A stretch of 64,000 nt of DNA from Platanthera guangdongensis. Its lineage: Eukaryota > Streptophyta > Magnoliopsida > Asparagales > Orchidaceae. The stretch covers positions 109,076,609 through 109,140,608 of the forward strand of contig CM077151.1 of assembly GCA_039583875.1 (NCBI GenBank). The letters run 5' to 3'. The notes beneath the pieces were generated by a model. That model was not told the origin of the DNA. It did not search any database and saw nothing but the letters and a program-made list of their open reading frames with translations. Of the stretch, positions 43,376-57,024 are shown piece by piece (the stretch's first letter is position 1; the number at the start of each line of letters is the position of its first letter). A program made the translations under genes and the position numbers.

Positions 43376-45486
43376 ACCCAGGTAACCTTGGGTCCTTTAT
43401 TTTGTTGAAAAGAAAAGCTGGAAATAACTGACAAGGTGGGTTGAGATTTATAACCTAAGGTGTGATATCTCCTAGGTGGAATTACCCAATCAGCTACTGG
43501 ATTAAATGGTTTATTACTTGGCTTAGACTTTCTGTAAGAGAAATGATTTAAGTTTGGTCCTTCTGGGTTCGACGAATTTTTGTAAGCTCGTCGACCAGAG
43601 TTCGACGAATAGGGCTGAGATCGTCGATCTCTGCTCAGAGAATGACAGTAGTCATTTCCTGCGCCCCAAGTTCGTCGACCTCTGCTCGACGAACCATACC
43701 AAGTTTATCGATCACAGTTAGACGAATTGTTGTAACTGAAGTTTGCGTTCAGCGTTCGTCGATCTGGGTTCGACGAACTGGCCACATTTCGTCGATCTGA
43801 GTTCGACGAATGCTGCTGAACCTTATTTTTATCAGTTGTTTTCTGATTTTTATTTCTCTTGTCTATGGGTTTTGGGTTGTTTTCTGACATTGGTTTGTTC
43901 ATTATCTTTTCTTTTCCTTTGGCAAAAATAAACTTAATGGGGGTGGTAAGAATATTTTTCTTAATTATGGGGGGTAAACCTGATGATGCACCCAAGCCCA
44001 GCTTGCCATTTAATCTGGCATTTACTGTGCTTGTTATGTACATCAGCTTGAGACTTCTCCCATTGAGAGATTGCTCAAGTTGTTTAGCCTCACATAAATC
44101 AGATTTTAATTTGATTATCTGTTCATTTGCTAGAGTTAGTTGATCTTTTAATTTAATATTTTCTGAATTAACAGATTCAAGATTTCCTTGTCTTTCTATA
44201 AGGGTTTTTATTTCCTTTTCTGAACTAATTAAATCTAAGCACATAGTTTTGAATTCAATTTTAAATAAGTCAGAATTAAAATTAAAGCTTGAAAGAACCA
44301 GATATGCCTCTGAGTCTGAGGCTGCCTCATCTTCAGATTCTCCTTCTGATCCTGAACAGCTCCTGGAGGCATCAATTGCCATAAGGCAAACCTCCTTGGA
44401 TCTTGATTCTTCCTCTTCTTCACTTGAGCTGGAAGAGGATGATTCTTCTTCAGTATCACTCCATGTCTCAACAACAAAACCCTTGTCATTCGTTTTATAC
44501 TTGCTTGAGGAGGGTCTGCTGCTGTGTTTTCTTCTGGAGTCCTTGTCTTTGCTTTTCTCCTTCTTCTATTTTTCTGGACATTCTGAGATGTAATGTCCAG
44601 GCTTTCTGCATCCAAAGCACACAACCTCCTTGGTTGGTGTCTTGTCAAATCTGGGCTTATCATCCTGCCTGGATGATTTCCTTCTGAACTCCTTTCTAGC
44701 CATCTTATAGAATCTTTTTACAAAGAGACTCATGAGTTCCTCATTCGATGTTGAGGTCTCACTTTCCTCAGATGCTTTGAAGGCTATGCTGTGATCCTTT
44801 CTCACTGTAGTTGTTGACTTCTGTTTAGCTGCTTCTCTTGATTTTATCAGCTGCTCATAAGACTTTAATTTGCCTAGCAGAGATTCAGTTGATATCTCAT
44901 TTAGGCTTCTGGCTTCTTTGATAGGCCAGATTATTGAATCCTAAGAGCTAGGGAAGCATATCAAAATCTTATCATTCACCTATGTAAGGGTGATGTCTTT
45001 ATCCAAGGTTTTAAGCTCATTGATGATTGAGCTCAACCTGTTGTACATTTCAGCCACTGATTCAGCCTCATCCTTCTTGAAATTCTCATATAGGGATATG
45101 AGATTTGATCTCCTGTCTTTCCTTTCATCTGCTGAACCAGCTACCATTTGGTTGAGAGAATGGCAAATGGTCTTGGCAGAGGTGCACTCAACCACCTTCT
45201 GAAATATGTCATCTGACATAGTTTGAGCCAAGATATTCATTACCTTTGCATCTGCAATTTTGGCTTTCTTGTAGGCATCATTGTTCTCTCGAGGAGGTAC
45301 TGCAGTCATGTTGGTAGAGGTGCTTGTAGAAGCTACAGGTGTTGGAGGTACTCCTGTCAAGATAGAAGCAAAAATATCCTCATCAATAGAATTCATATAT
45401 AATTTGATTCTTGCCTTCCAGATGACAAATCTGTTAAGATTGCATACTGGAGATCTGATGCTTGCATAATCTTTATTTTAAGCCAT
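43376..45486 (-). pseudogene. gag of copia B, broken
   Basis: ATG at 45486 chosen because the following RFVIWKARIKLYMN matches C gag; the third codon is a TAA. Open pieces at 45396-44980, 44805-44566 and 44382-43705 share one frame. Zinc knuckle CFGCRKPGHYISEC at about 44613-44575, then a Ser/Asp/Glu-rich part and a likely coiled coil (44240-44060). The C-terminal part encodes repeated SSN(S/P)DRR motifs from TTCGTCGA/TCGACGAA DNA units (43560-43810), a feature not seen in C or E gag. It ends with WVKNN and a stop near 43370. Confidence 0.85.
43560..43812 (-). repeat. Inverted-repeat units inside B gag coding sequence
   Basis: At least four units of TTCGTCGA ... TCGACGAA, encoding SSNPDRR-like peptides. 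The same DNA unit occurs in B LTRs and in the pol-env spacer. Confidence 0.75.
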
Positions 45487-45607
45487 GTTTGTGAAAAAAT
45501 AAATATAATAACAAAAACAAAACAAACAGATCTAACAAGTGGGATCTTTATGGTTTAGGTGTTAGTCTGTACAACCAATAAACCTCTCAAGGTGTGGTAT
45601 TTTAACC

Positions 45608-45625
45608 AACCTCCCTCTGATACCA
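45608..45625 (-). promoter_or_regulatory. Primer binding site of B
   Basis: Minus strand reads TGGTATCAGAGGGAGGTT two bases after the 5' LTR end; TGGTATCAGAG is the usual initiator tRNA-Met complement. This sets the element on the minus strand. Confidence 0.9.
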
Positions 45626-45627
45626 AT

Positions 45628-47521
45628 TGAAAGTGCAGGTTAGATCTGAAATACTCTAGAGGGGGGGAGGGGTGAATAGAGTATTGTGCTCACTAACAAC
45701 TTTTTATAGATTTTGCTGTAATCCTAGGTGAACAGTTTAGCAAATAAAGAGATAAGCACAGTAACCTAGCAAATCACCGAAAAACACAGCCAAAACAAAT
45801 GAAAAAGGGCAACTAGACGACACAAGAAATTTATAGTGGTTCTCCAACCTGGGTACATCCACTCTTCTACCACCCTGGTAGGAATCCACTCAGGTTTTTG
45901 ATCAGGTGCCTGACACCAATGGGCTTTTGTTCAGGTGCTCAAAAACCAAAATCTTAAGTCTTTTGGTAGGAGACTTGCAACCAGGAATAATTTTGAAGGG
46001 AATTAAAACCCTGTACAGAGGATGGAAAAAGGTGATGGGGTCTTCTCTTTCTCAATAAAAACTGAGAAGACTTGTGGATTGATTTCAGCAGATTGCTCCC
46101 CCTGAGATCTTGAATGGATCAGGGAAACTGGAGCACTGCTTCAGTGTCACAGGTCTTCAAAAGCTTGAGTGCCTGGACCACAGATTGCTTCAGGAACTTC
46201 TTTGACAGATAGATTAATTTGTTCTCCTTCTGAAGTTGTCCTGAGAATTGAAAGAAGAAGACTCTTGATAGGGATTGTATGTTCTTCTTCTTCCTCTTGA
46301 AGATGTTCTCTGGCTTAGGCTGATTGCTGTAGAACTTTAGATTTCTGTAAGATTGTTCTTTAGTGTACTGTTTGTCTGTGTGTCTGTATTGCTGCTTAAT
46401 CTTTTTCTATTCTGACTTGAGACTGACTGAAGAACATTCGAAATTTGAATGTTTGAGCAGTAAATGCAGTCGATCTGGGAAGGAAGCGACAATCAATGAT
46501 TTCCCTAACTGTCACATGGAAAAACAGCAAGAAATAATCCATGATCAATGCTCGTTCCAACGGTAACATTACGAGAATATTGGGCATTATTTACTCAGGA
46601 ATAATCGCTAAGAAATGGACGGAAAACTGGAGAAGACCTAAGTCTGGAATCATCGAAGGAAGAACAGGAATCGTCGAGCTGAGTTCACAGTTCGTCGAGC
46701 TGAGCTGATGAGTTCATCGACCAGATAACAACACTTAGTCTTCAAGGGAAACTTGTCAATTCTGCTACAATATTCGTCGAACTGACAATCTTCATTCGTC
46801 GAACAGACAGACAAATTCGTCGAGCGAAGAATGATTGTGGACTTAGAATCTGAGAAGTCTTTGACTGAGAAGGAATCAAATCGTAGACCAGAATTCGTCG
46901 AGAAAAGAACAGTTCTAGACATAGTCAAAATATTCTATATGACTGATATTCTGTGTCGACATAAGTTTGTGTCGACTGATTGATCTTGGTGTCGACACAA
47001 ATCTTCTGGTGTTAATATAAGCTGGTGTCGACACATGCCATAAGTGTCGACACAAATTCTCTGAATTCAAGAATTGTCGAGTAGAGTACTGAATTCATCG
47101 ACCTGAGAAGTTTTGAACTTGAGGTCCAAGTTCGTCAAGCCCAGAATCTGGTTCGTCGACCAAAGCTGGAAGTTGGACTTAGAAAAATCTGGAGTTATCC
47201 TGACTTTAGCTTGTTGAAGTATTTCAGTCTTCGTCGAACAGATAACAAAGATCGTCGAGCTCAGCACAAAGAAATGCCTTAAGATCGTCGAGCTCAGAAC
47301 AACTTTCGTCGAGCTGAGTTCGACGAACGTCAAACTCATTTTACTTGGTCTTGAAATCTTCTAAATCTTGAGTCTCTGATGGTCTTGTTGATAGCTGATC
47401 CATCTAAATTTGACTCTAAGGACTTGGCCTAGACTCTAGGACACAAATTTGACCCTGACTCTACATGAAGGGTCACATCCTAAGCTAGTGAACCTAGCCC
47501 AAATCAACTAGGGATCCAACA
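45628..47521 (-). repeat. 5' LTR of copia B (1894 bp)
   Basis: Partner of 14863-16750. Carries the same TTCGTCGA/TCGACGAA array (about 46660-47335). Followed by the TCTCC duplication (47522-47526). Confidence 0.92.
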
Positions 47522-48837
47522 TCTCCCTCCTTCCTTAAGGCCGAAAATGAGATGGGAATATTCATTTGAGTTTGGCAATCATATTTCTACAAGCCTAGAG
47601 AGAGGAAAAAGGAGGAGGAGGAGGAGGAGAGCCGGCAACCGGTAGAGCTGCGGAGTTCTGTTTCGAGATCTGAGGCTAGCGTTGTGGAGACAAAGCCGCT
47701 GCGGTTATTTCCAGCCGGCTAAAAGTCCATGGCTCCAAAGCATTCTTCAAGGGTAACGATCTTTCTTCCTAGCCATGTGAAGGCTTCCTTTTTGGCATGT
47801 GTATAGGATTCCCTAACCAGAGGGTGGCTTGGTAAGGCAGTTCCTTGGGTTGATTCATGGAATCCCCAATGATTTGGCATATAGATCCGGAAATGGAGTA
47901 CGGAATAGGCATGTTGTGTGAAGCCCATCTGGACAGGTTGGTCTGGATTGGTGATATTGCATATATGCACCGGAGAAGACTCCGTGATTAAACGTGTAGT
48001 TTTAGGAGTTGACGGGTTAGACCTGTGAAGGGCAGTAACATGAAGTATTGGAGTGGTAGTCCAGGAAAATACCCTTATGATGCTTGTGATGCTGACTGGG
48101 TTGTACATGTGAAGGATAGTAGCAGGAAGTACTGTATTGGAAGTCCAGGAAATACCATTATAATGTTTAATGTTCATGGGTTGTGCCTGTGAAAGGTAGT
48201 GGCAGGAAGTACTGGATTTGAGATCTAGGAAAATACCCTTGATACTTGTGATGTTTATTGGGTTGTGCCTGTGTATTGTAGTAGCAGGAAGTACTGGTAC
48301 AGAATTCCAGGAAAGACCCTCTGATGCTAGTGATCCTTCATAGGTGGTGCCTATGAAGGATAGTAACAGGAAGTACTGGTGTGCCCAGGAAAACACCCAG
48401 GCTTTATGCCAAATAGGTAAGGTGAAACTGACCCGAGCCTTTTCTTAGCCGCGAGGACGCTGTACTCGGTGATGGCAAGGCGACTTGAGCAATGGGGGGT
48501 CAATTATCCAACCTGTGTTAGGTCCGTACGACATGAGAACTGAAAGTGCATTCTGTTGGAGCGCACAGGGAGATTCTTAGGCTTGCGCGCCACGACACCA
48601 TGGGGGGATACCGGCCAATCCCGGGTCATTAAGACTAAAATCTCTGGCTACACGCCATGGAGTAAATGCTCAACTTTTTTCCGTTGGGTTTTGGCCCTGA
48701 TACGGTGGTGGGACCCTGGTTCGCTGGTACACCAAGAATGTGACTTGAGTGCACGGATCGTCGGGCCGCATCCCTGACGGTTGTGATGGAATGTTTGTGC
48801 GTGACTGCACAAGATGTGATGAATATATATATATATA
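47522..48837 (+). repeat. 3' LTR of A, second segment
   Basis: Resumes the LTR after copia B; homologous to about 9384-10690. Includes the 80-bp tandem repeats (48020-48410) and the start of the TA microsatellite, where the Helitron-like element enters. Confidence 0.9.
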
Positions 48838-48924
48838 CTAGCATCTTCGAACGGGCTTCGCCCGTTCTCGATGCGTCGCTGCGGGCTTCGCCCGCTTGGC
48901 AACGACATTGGTCATGAGTGCCAA

Positions 48925-49255
48925 CATGTGTTGTGGGCGGTGACATTGGTCGTGGGCGGCAATATTGTTCGTGGACGGTGAGATTGTTTGTGGGCGACGA
49001 CATTATTCGTGGGCGGCGACATTGTTTGTAGGCGGTGACATTGTTCTTGGGTGGCGGCATTGTTAGGAGGAGGTGATAATGTTTGGTGGCGGCAACAATG
49101 TTTGGGGAAAGCAACATTGTGCGGGGCGGCCACATTTTGGGGGAGCGGCGATATTGTGCGGGGGCGGCGACATTGTGCGGAGGCGGCGATATTGTGCGGG
49201 GGCATCGACATATTTGTGGACAGCTGCAATGTTCGGGGGCGGCGACAATGTTGAG
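48925..49255. repeat. Short tandem repeat in Helitron-like element
   Basis: About 15 degenerate units of roughly 20 bases around GGGCGGCGACATTGTT. The GC-rich frames across it on both strands are products of the repeat, not genes. Confidence 0.75.
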
Positions 49256-49430
49256 CACCTCCCTAACCAGGCATAATTACCATGCCCATAATTTAAATTG
49301 TAGTTGACACATTATAATTAGTCTTCACCATGAGAAACATTGAGGAAGAATGTAGAAGTTAAGCTGAAATAATTCAGCCACATACACTATTGATTTTTTC
49401 TGAATAAGCAATGATATTATACAATAAAGG

Positions 49431-50113
49431 TATAGATAAGCACTCGAGCAAATCACTCAGCCAGCTGAAGCAAAATAGAAATTATAAATCAGCAAATCAG
49501 TAAATCAGTAACATCACTTTTTTTTTTATAATTATCAGTAATTATCAAGAAGCAAATCAGTACGCTTTTTTGGCAATTATCAGTAATTATCAAGAAGCAA
49601 ATCGGTAATTAGCAATTTTCAGTTATTATAAAGAAATTGAAGAGGAATTAGTAGCTATTATCTGAAACTATGAGACGGGTTAAAAAGATTAGTGAAGGCA
49701 AGAGGAAGAAGATTCAATCCACCGAGCTATAACCTGGTGAGGGGGCGTTCAGTGCTGTGATGGGAGATGGATGTATGATGTATCCCCAATTATAGATAAG
49801 CACTCGAGCAAATCACACAGCCAGCTGAAGCACAACAGAAATTATCAATCAGGAAATCACTAATGCCACTTTTTTTTTGGTAATTATCAGTAATTATTAA
49901 AAAGCAAATTAGTAGTTAGCAATCTTCAGTTATTATAAAGAAATTGAAGAGGAATTAGCATTTGTTATCTGAAACTATGAGACCGGTTAAAAAGATTAGC
50001 GAAGGCAAGAGGAAGAAGATTCAATCCATCGAGCTATAACCTGGTGGGGGGGGGGGGGGGGGGGGGGGGGGGGTGTTCAGTGTTGAGGGCAGATGGATGC
50101 ATGTTGTATCCCA
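49431..50113. repeat. Imperfect tandem duplication in Helitron-like element
   Basis: TATAGATAAGCACTCGAGCA starts at 49431 and again at 49791; the two copies (about 360 and 320 bp) align through to the GATGGATG...GTATCCC stretch. The second carries a run of about 30 G at 50044-50072. Confidence 0.85.
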
Positions 50114-52035
<1,922 letters not shown>

Positions 52036-52040
52036 GGATG

Positions 52041-52372
52041 TGTGTCGACACTGATAAGAGGATGTTTGTCGAGACATTACAAGTTAGTGTCGAGACCTTT
52101 AGGTCAGTGTCGAGAAACATAAACCTTGTGTCGACTTATGTCGACACATCTCGACAACTTAGGTTTTCTTTATCGTCTCCAGAAATTTCCAAATAATAAA
52201 AAAATTACTAAATGCAGCGCGCCTTTTCTCCTTCAAAAGACTGGTACTATAAATAGTAGGTGTTAGGTTTTGTCGACTTTACTCACTAGTAAACTTGAGA
52301 GACTACTCATTGTGTGTCGAGACCTAGAAATCCATAGTCGTCACCCTTCAAACTCAAGATATTTCAACAAGA
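52041..52372 (+). promoter_or_regulatory. Leader of env-like gene of E with TATA-like box
   Basis: TGTCGAGAC/GTGTCGACAC units to about 52150, then a TATA-like ACTATAAATAGTAGG at 52245-52259, about 115 bases before the ATG at 52373. Looks like a stand-alone promoter; not proven. Confidence 0.5.
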
Positions 52373-55040
52373 ATGGCACCAAAGATGGATGATCACATCA
52401 ACAAGGGTTATGAACTGCTGCGCAATTCATTTGACTCAGATTCTGAAGATATAAAGAAAGTGATTGACCGTAAGAATGTGGTAGGGCTGGAGTATCTTCT
52501 TTCAGAACCAACCAAGATTTGGAAGAGAGAGGTATCTGAATTTTACTATAATGCCTCATTAAACTCTAACTCCGACAAGATTAAATTCACTATTAATGCA
52601 GAAAGGATAAAGGTAAATACCAAAAGGCTGGCTAAAGTCTTTATGATTCCAATAACTACACAGGATAATGAATTGGATTCAACCAAGACAGCTGAGGCAC
52701 TTGTTTGGTGTGGACTAGCTCCAACCACTAGTTTTGGAAATAGTTTAAACAGGAAGGGAATGAATTCCCAAGGAAAGTTCTTATCTGAGATAATAGGCAA
52801 GGTGCTCCTCTACAAGACTGGAGCACATGACAAACTTTCCAAAGTCATCTTTAATCTGATGAATAGAATTATCTTCAAAATCAAAAATGACTGGAATAGA
52901 GTGTTATTTGATAAGATTGTAGAAGGAATTCAGAAGCCCAATATGGGCAGAATAATTAGTTTGTATCTGGTAAAAGTAATACCAGATTGCATCAATCAGA
53001 AACATGGAACTAAGATTAATCATATTAGGAGAATGGACCTGAGAATCCTATCTAAGTGGGACAGAGTCTTGAGTAAGGAAACTCAAGCACCTACGCAGGA
53101 AAAAGGAGATAAAAGGTAAGAGATCAGTGGTAGAGGAAGTTGCATCCGCTAGTTATTCTGAAGAAGAGGTAAACTTCAGTTCAGATGAAAATCTAGTGGA
53201 AATACAAGGCAGATATGCTATGCAATCCCCTGAGACCAGTGCACAGGTGCTGGTGGAGATCATCCCAGAATGAGAATTAGCTGAGGGAGAGAACCTCACT
53301 GAATTACCAATGGACACAGCAACAATAATCATAATTGAAGTGGTTCAAGACCTAGAAAAGTCAAAAGATCATGCACATGAAATCTCTGAACAAGTGGTAG
53401 GAGAAGAAAATCTACAAGAGAACGAAGAAGAAGTTCCTATGACAAAAGACTCAAATATTCAGGAGGAGAGAATTGAAGATTCTTCGATTGAGATAGCTGA
53501 TGTTGAAATTCAGCATGCAAATATCACTATAGATAATATCCATATTAATCAAGAAGGTACAATAGTTGAGGGGTAGTTGGCCCCAGATACTGATTACACT
53601 AAAAAGATACCTCAAGCTTAAGATGTTAGTTCTTCTGAATCTGAGGAAGCAGAAGCTTCTCAACAGAAGAAAAGAAAACTTTCTGAAATGAAGAATAAGA
53701 GCAAGAGCTACTAGCAATATCTCCAGTCTGGACCATCATCCGCTCCTACAATTGATCATATCTCTTGCTAGTGCAAATACAGATTATGCTTGATAAGCAA
53801 AAGCAAGATTTAGAGAAATATGTAGATGAAAGCAATAAGGAGTTGCAATTTCAGCTGGCCTAAGAGATCAAGTCAATAAGATTTGAAGTCAATCTCTTGA
53901 AGACTGAAATGACTTCATTTTTTGAGAAAGGAGCTCATGCAGTAGTTTATCTGGCCAAGAAACAACTGGAAGCCAAATAACTATAAGATGATGTGGCAAT
54001 CAAGCAAGGCTGTGTCCTTGAAAATCACAACTGACTGAATGAAAATCTGATTGTGATGAATGAAACAACCTTGGGAGAAATTAAGACCCAAACTACTACT
54101 TTGGAAACCAAAATTGATTCTACTGGCATAGACATCAATAACAAACTATAAAGTCATTCTGAATATCTATTAAGAATATCAAAGATTCTTACAAAAAGTT
54201 GGACAATAATTTACTGAGAGTTAAGAATACTGTGACTTCAGGTGTAAATTGTCTTGATGGACAGGTTAGATTTCATAAGAATGATCTCAAAGATCATATT
54301 GAAAGAGAAGTCATAAAGGGAGAGAGAGTCAAGATTACGCAAGTACTGAATAGGTTTCCTAGATAGCAAACAATATCAGAGATACTTTAGGTTTTCCTCC
54401 CTTATGGTATGCGGGTGATCAAACAGCTGAATATGGTTGTCAACAACCACCTCTACTTGAAGCACCTCCTGCTGAATTCTTTCATCTGGCAGCCCCAGCC
54501 AATTTTGAGTCTGTTCAAGCAGCTGTTCACCACATGTATAGTCCTCCTCAAGGCATAGATAAGAATGTAATATTTTAGAAAGTGGACATGCCTTCTACTG
54601 CTCTAGAGACTGAGGCTCCGTTATCAAAGAAAAGGTTTAGAGAGCAAGCTGAGACTAAACCTGATTTTGAGCAATGAAGTCCAACCTCCATATCAATCAT
54701 TCTTACTGCATGGAAAGCTGTGAATGCTAATATTACTGACGGAGGGAAATGGTATTCTGAATAGGAATGGGCCAAACACTTGAAGCAGCAAGATGTGATT
54801 CAAAAATTCAGGCAAGATATGAATAGAGGAAAGCTTCCTGATAAGTCCATAGAGCCCACCAAGTATTTCCCAAAGCCATATCATTATTTTGAGAGGCAAA
54901 GGCTGAAGGAAGAAGCCATAGCAAAAGCTAAAGCTAAGGAAGCGAAAGGAAAGGCAATTGCTGAGGACAAGGAGCCTAAGATGAAAGCCAAGATACAATC
55001 AGGCAAAGCCATAGTTATTAAGGAACCTGAGCTGCCTTAG
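52373..55040 (+). pseudogene. env-like gene of copia E
   Basis: ATG at 52373 (MAPKMDDHINKGYELLRNS). Open to 53119, with a block similar to B (EIIGKVLLYKTGAHDKLSKVIF, then DWNRVLFDKIVEG). Then a frame change and many stops. Recognisable later pieces are an acidic Glu-rich stretch (53310-53576), Lys/Glu/Asn-rich likely coiled-coil sequence (53780-54360) and a Lys/Glu/Ala-rich tail (54780-55040) containing RLKEEAIAKAKAKEAKGKA. The position after pol matches the env-like gene of Sireviruses; I see no signal peptide or transmembrane helix in the intact N-terminal part. Function unknown, and this copy is dead. Confidence 0.7.
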
Positions 55041-55356
55041 GATATTCTTAGTTTTATATTTCTTATGAACATTTTGATCTGTAACTATTCTGTAAATAAA
55101 AAACTTGTATCAATATATTCTATGATAAATAATTAATGGAAATCATCGCTTATTCTACATTTCATGTGTTGATTAATTAGGACTGAAATTGTTTGCCTTA
55201 TTTTCTGCTCAGCATTATTATTAAGTACGTGTCTTTATCTGTGATAATTCACTTACTGAACTACACTGTATGTTTAAATGTCTTTATCTCTATTTTTGTG
55301 GTATCTTGTTGTATATCATTGAATTGGGGTTATGGCTTCTCCACATAGTGGGAGAT
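55041..55356 (+). other. Post-env spacer and polypurine tract of E
   Basis: AT-rich non-coding sequence ending in AGTGGGAGAT, aligned to the tract before the LTR of C. Nothing else recognised. Confidence 0.65.
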
Positions 55357-57024
55357 TATTGAGTACATTGGTCGCATTGTACTGGATTTGAAGAAGTCTT
55401 CTCTGCTCAATGATATACACATTGTTGTATTTGATGGATGTTAAGTTCATATGTGCAGGTAAATAAAGCTAAGTACAAAGCGTCGAGACACTCAAGACTA
55501 GTGTCGACACACTTAAGGTAGAAGTGCTAAGTCAAGGTGAAAGTTATGTCGTCACCCAGGACTTGGGTCAACACTATGATACAAGAGAGTAAATGTGTCG
55601 ACACTTAGGACTATTGTCGACACCCACTGAACAAGTTGTGTCAAGACAAAGAAAAGCTATGTCGACACTAAGGACAACTATGTCGACACACTGTGTCGAA
55701 ACTAAAGACAACTATGTCAACACTCAGGACTAGTGTCGATACACTCTATATACATTGTATCAAGACTCAAGACAACTGTGTCGACACTCAGGACTAGTGT
55801 CGACACACTCTATTAAAGCTGTGTTGAGACTAAAGACAGCTGTGTCGACACTCAGGACTAGTGTTGACACACTATAATCAAGCTGTAATGAGACTGAAGA
55901 CAACTGTGTCGACACACAGGACTTGTGTCGACACATTCCACAGAAGTTGTGTCGAGACAAGTTGAAGAGCTATGTGGACACATTCAAAAGTGTGTCGACA
56001 CCACTACAATAGCAGTGTCGACACCCAGGACTTGTGTCAACACATTTAACAGCCATGTCTCAACACTTCAGCAGACTTATTTCCTAAGTACAGATATCAA
56101 GACGGAGGTACTGACAGCTGTCAGAACTATCAGTTATTAACCGGATCAGCCGGTTACTCCTGTCAGAGCGTATTTAAAGGGATTCAGTCTTCAGAAGAAG
56201 AGATAGAAAAAATAGAGAAGAAGCAGCACAATTTTGAAAAGACCGAATTTTGAAGCTTTAGTTACAATTTAGAAGGTGGAGAGAGGTCTGATAAGATCTA
56301 TCTGATAGTTCTTGAAAAGGTAAGAAGGGTTTGATCAGATCTATCTTTTTACAATCAAAGGAAGCACAATCATCAAGATCAGATCAGGAAGCTGTTACTC
56401 AAATCTCATACTGGGTGACATTTTCTGATTATATTTTTTGTTATATTCAGTTTATAAGATCTATCTATTGATCTGAGTGGAGGAGATTTATTCTCTTGTT
56501 GTTGTAAGCCTGTGTTATAAAGGCTGAGATAGGGCTGAATTTCCCGTGGTAGGAGAAGTTGTTAATTCTCTGAGGTGTAGGGCAGGTGTTGCTTAACAAG
56601 TAGGAGTGAGGATTCATTCTAAGGTAGACTCCTTGGGAAGAACTTGAGGTGTAGGATCTTGGTGATCTGAGTGGTAAGACTTGTGAAGTCTGAGTTGTAG
56701 GAGCCGGGTGGGCTCTGAGCTGTAAAATCTAAAGATCTGAGTAATGGAAAGAGGAGGAGTTTGGTCGAATCTAGTTCATTGCTAGATATGCAAAGGGGGC
56801 AAGTGGATGTACCCATAAATTGGGGAACCACTATAAATCTGGGTGCATTGTGATGTGTGTTGGCTAATTTGTTGTAACATGTTAATTTTGTTAATTCTTG
56901 TTTGGTTTATATTGATTATCTGACTGAGTTAATCATTTCAATTAAAGTAGTAATCTGATTAAAGAAAAGGGGGGGGGGGGCATAATTAAATTGGACCTAT
57001 TCACCACCCTCTAGGTCATTTTCA
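55357..57024 (+). repeat. 3' LTR of copia E (about 1668 bp)
   Basis: Start inferred by alignment with C: GGGAGAT then T(A)TTGAGTACATTGG...GGATTTGAAGAAG, comparable to TGTTGGGTATT...TGATTTGAAGAAG; the TG has become TA. The end ATTTTCA at 57024 is comparable to ACTTTCA of C. It contains about 20 GTGTCGACAC-like palindromes at 55480-56050, and near 56800 the GTGGATGTACCCA...GGGGAACCACTATAAAT block that is also in C (18240-18272). No partner LTR in the window. Confidence 0.75.

Larger units (their letters stand above)
14863..47521 (-). mobile_element. Sirevirus-like Ty1/copia element B, interrupted by C
   Basis: Minus strand: 5' LTR 45628-47521, Met-type primer site, gag, pol, spacer, env-like gene, polypurine tract, 3' LTR 14863-16750. 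The ends are TGAAAGTG and CCAACA on the plus strand, with an exact TCTCC duplication at 14858-14862 and 47522-47526. The matching uninterrupted site in the other LTR of A is near 9384. Copia C (16802-36801) has inserted between the env-like gene and the 3' LTR. Without C it is about 12.7 kb. Gag, pol and env-like gene all carry stops. Confidence 0.92.
52036..57024 (+). mobile_element. Copia E, right part (env-like gene and 3' LTR)
   Basis: Continues the TGTCGACAC spacer cut at 8761, then an env-like gene and LTR. Reuniting the two parts gives the Sirevirus order gag-pol-env-like-LTR on the plus strand. Confidence 0.75.

Noticed and set aside
48925..49255. Overlapping GC-rich frames (GGGDIVRG-type) as a coding gene
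   Set aside because: All frames on both strands are open because of the 20-base repeat; no support for translation.
50044..50072. Run of about 30 G as a functional quadruplex
   Set aside because: Could be, but long homopolymers are also sequencing or assembly artefacts; no conserved context was seen.
55480..56050. CRISPR-like look of regularly repeated GTGTCGACAC
   Set aside because: Irregular spacing, very short palindromic unit, inside an LTR of a plant retrotransposon.
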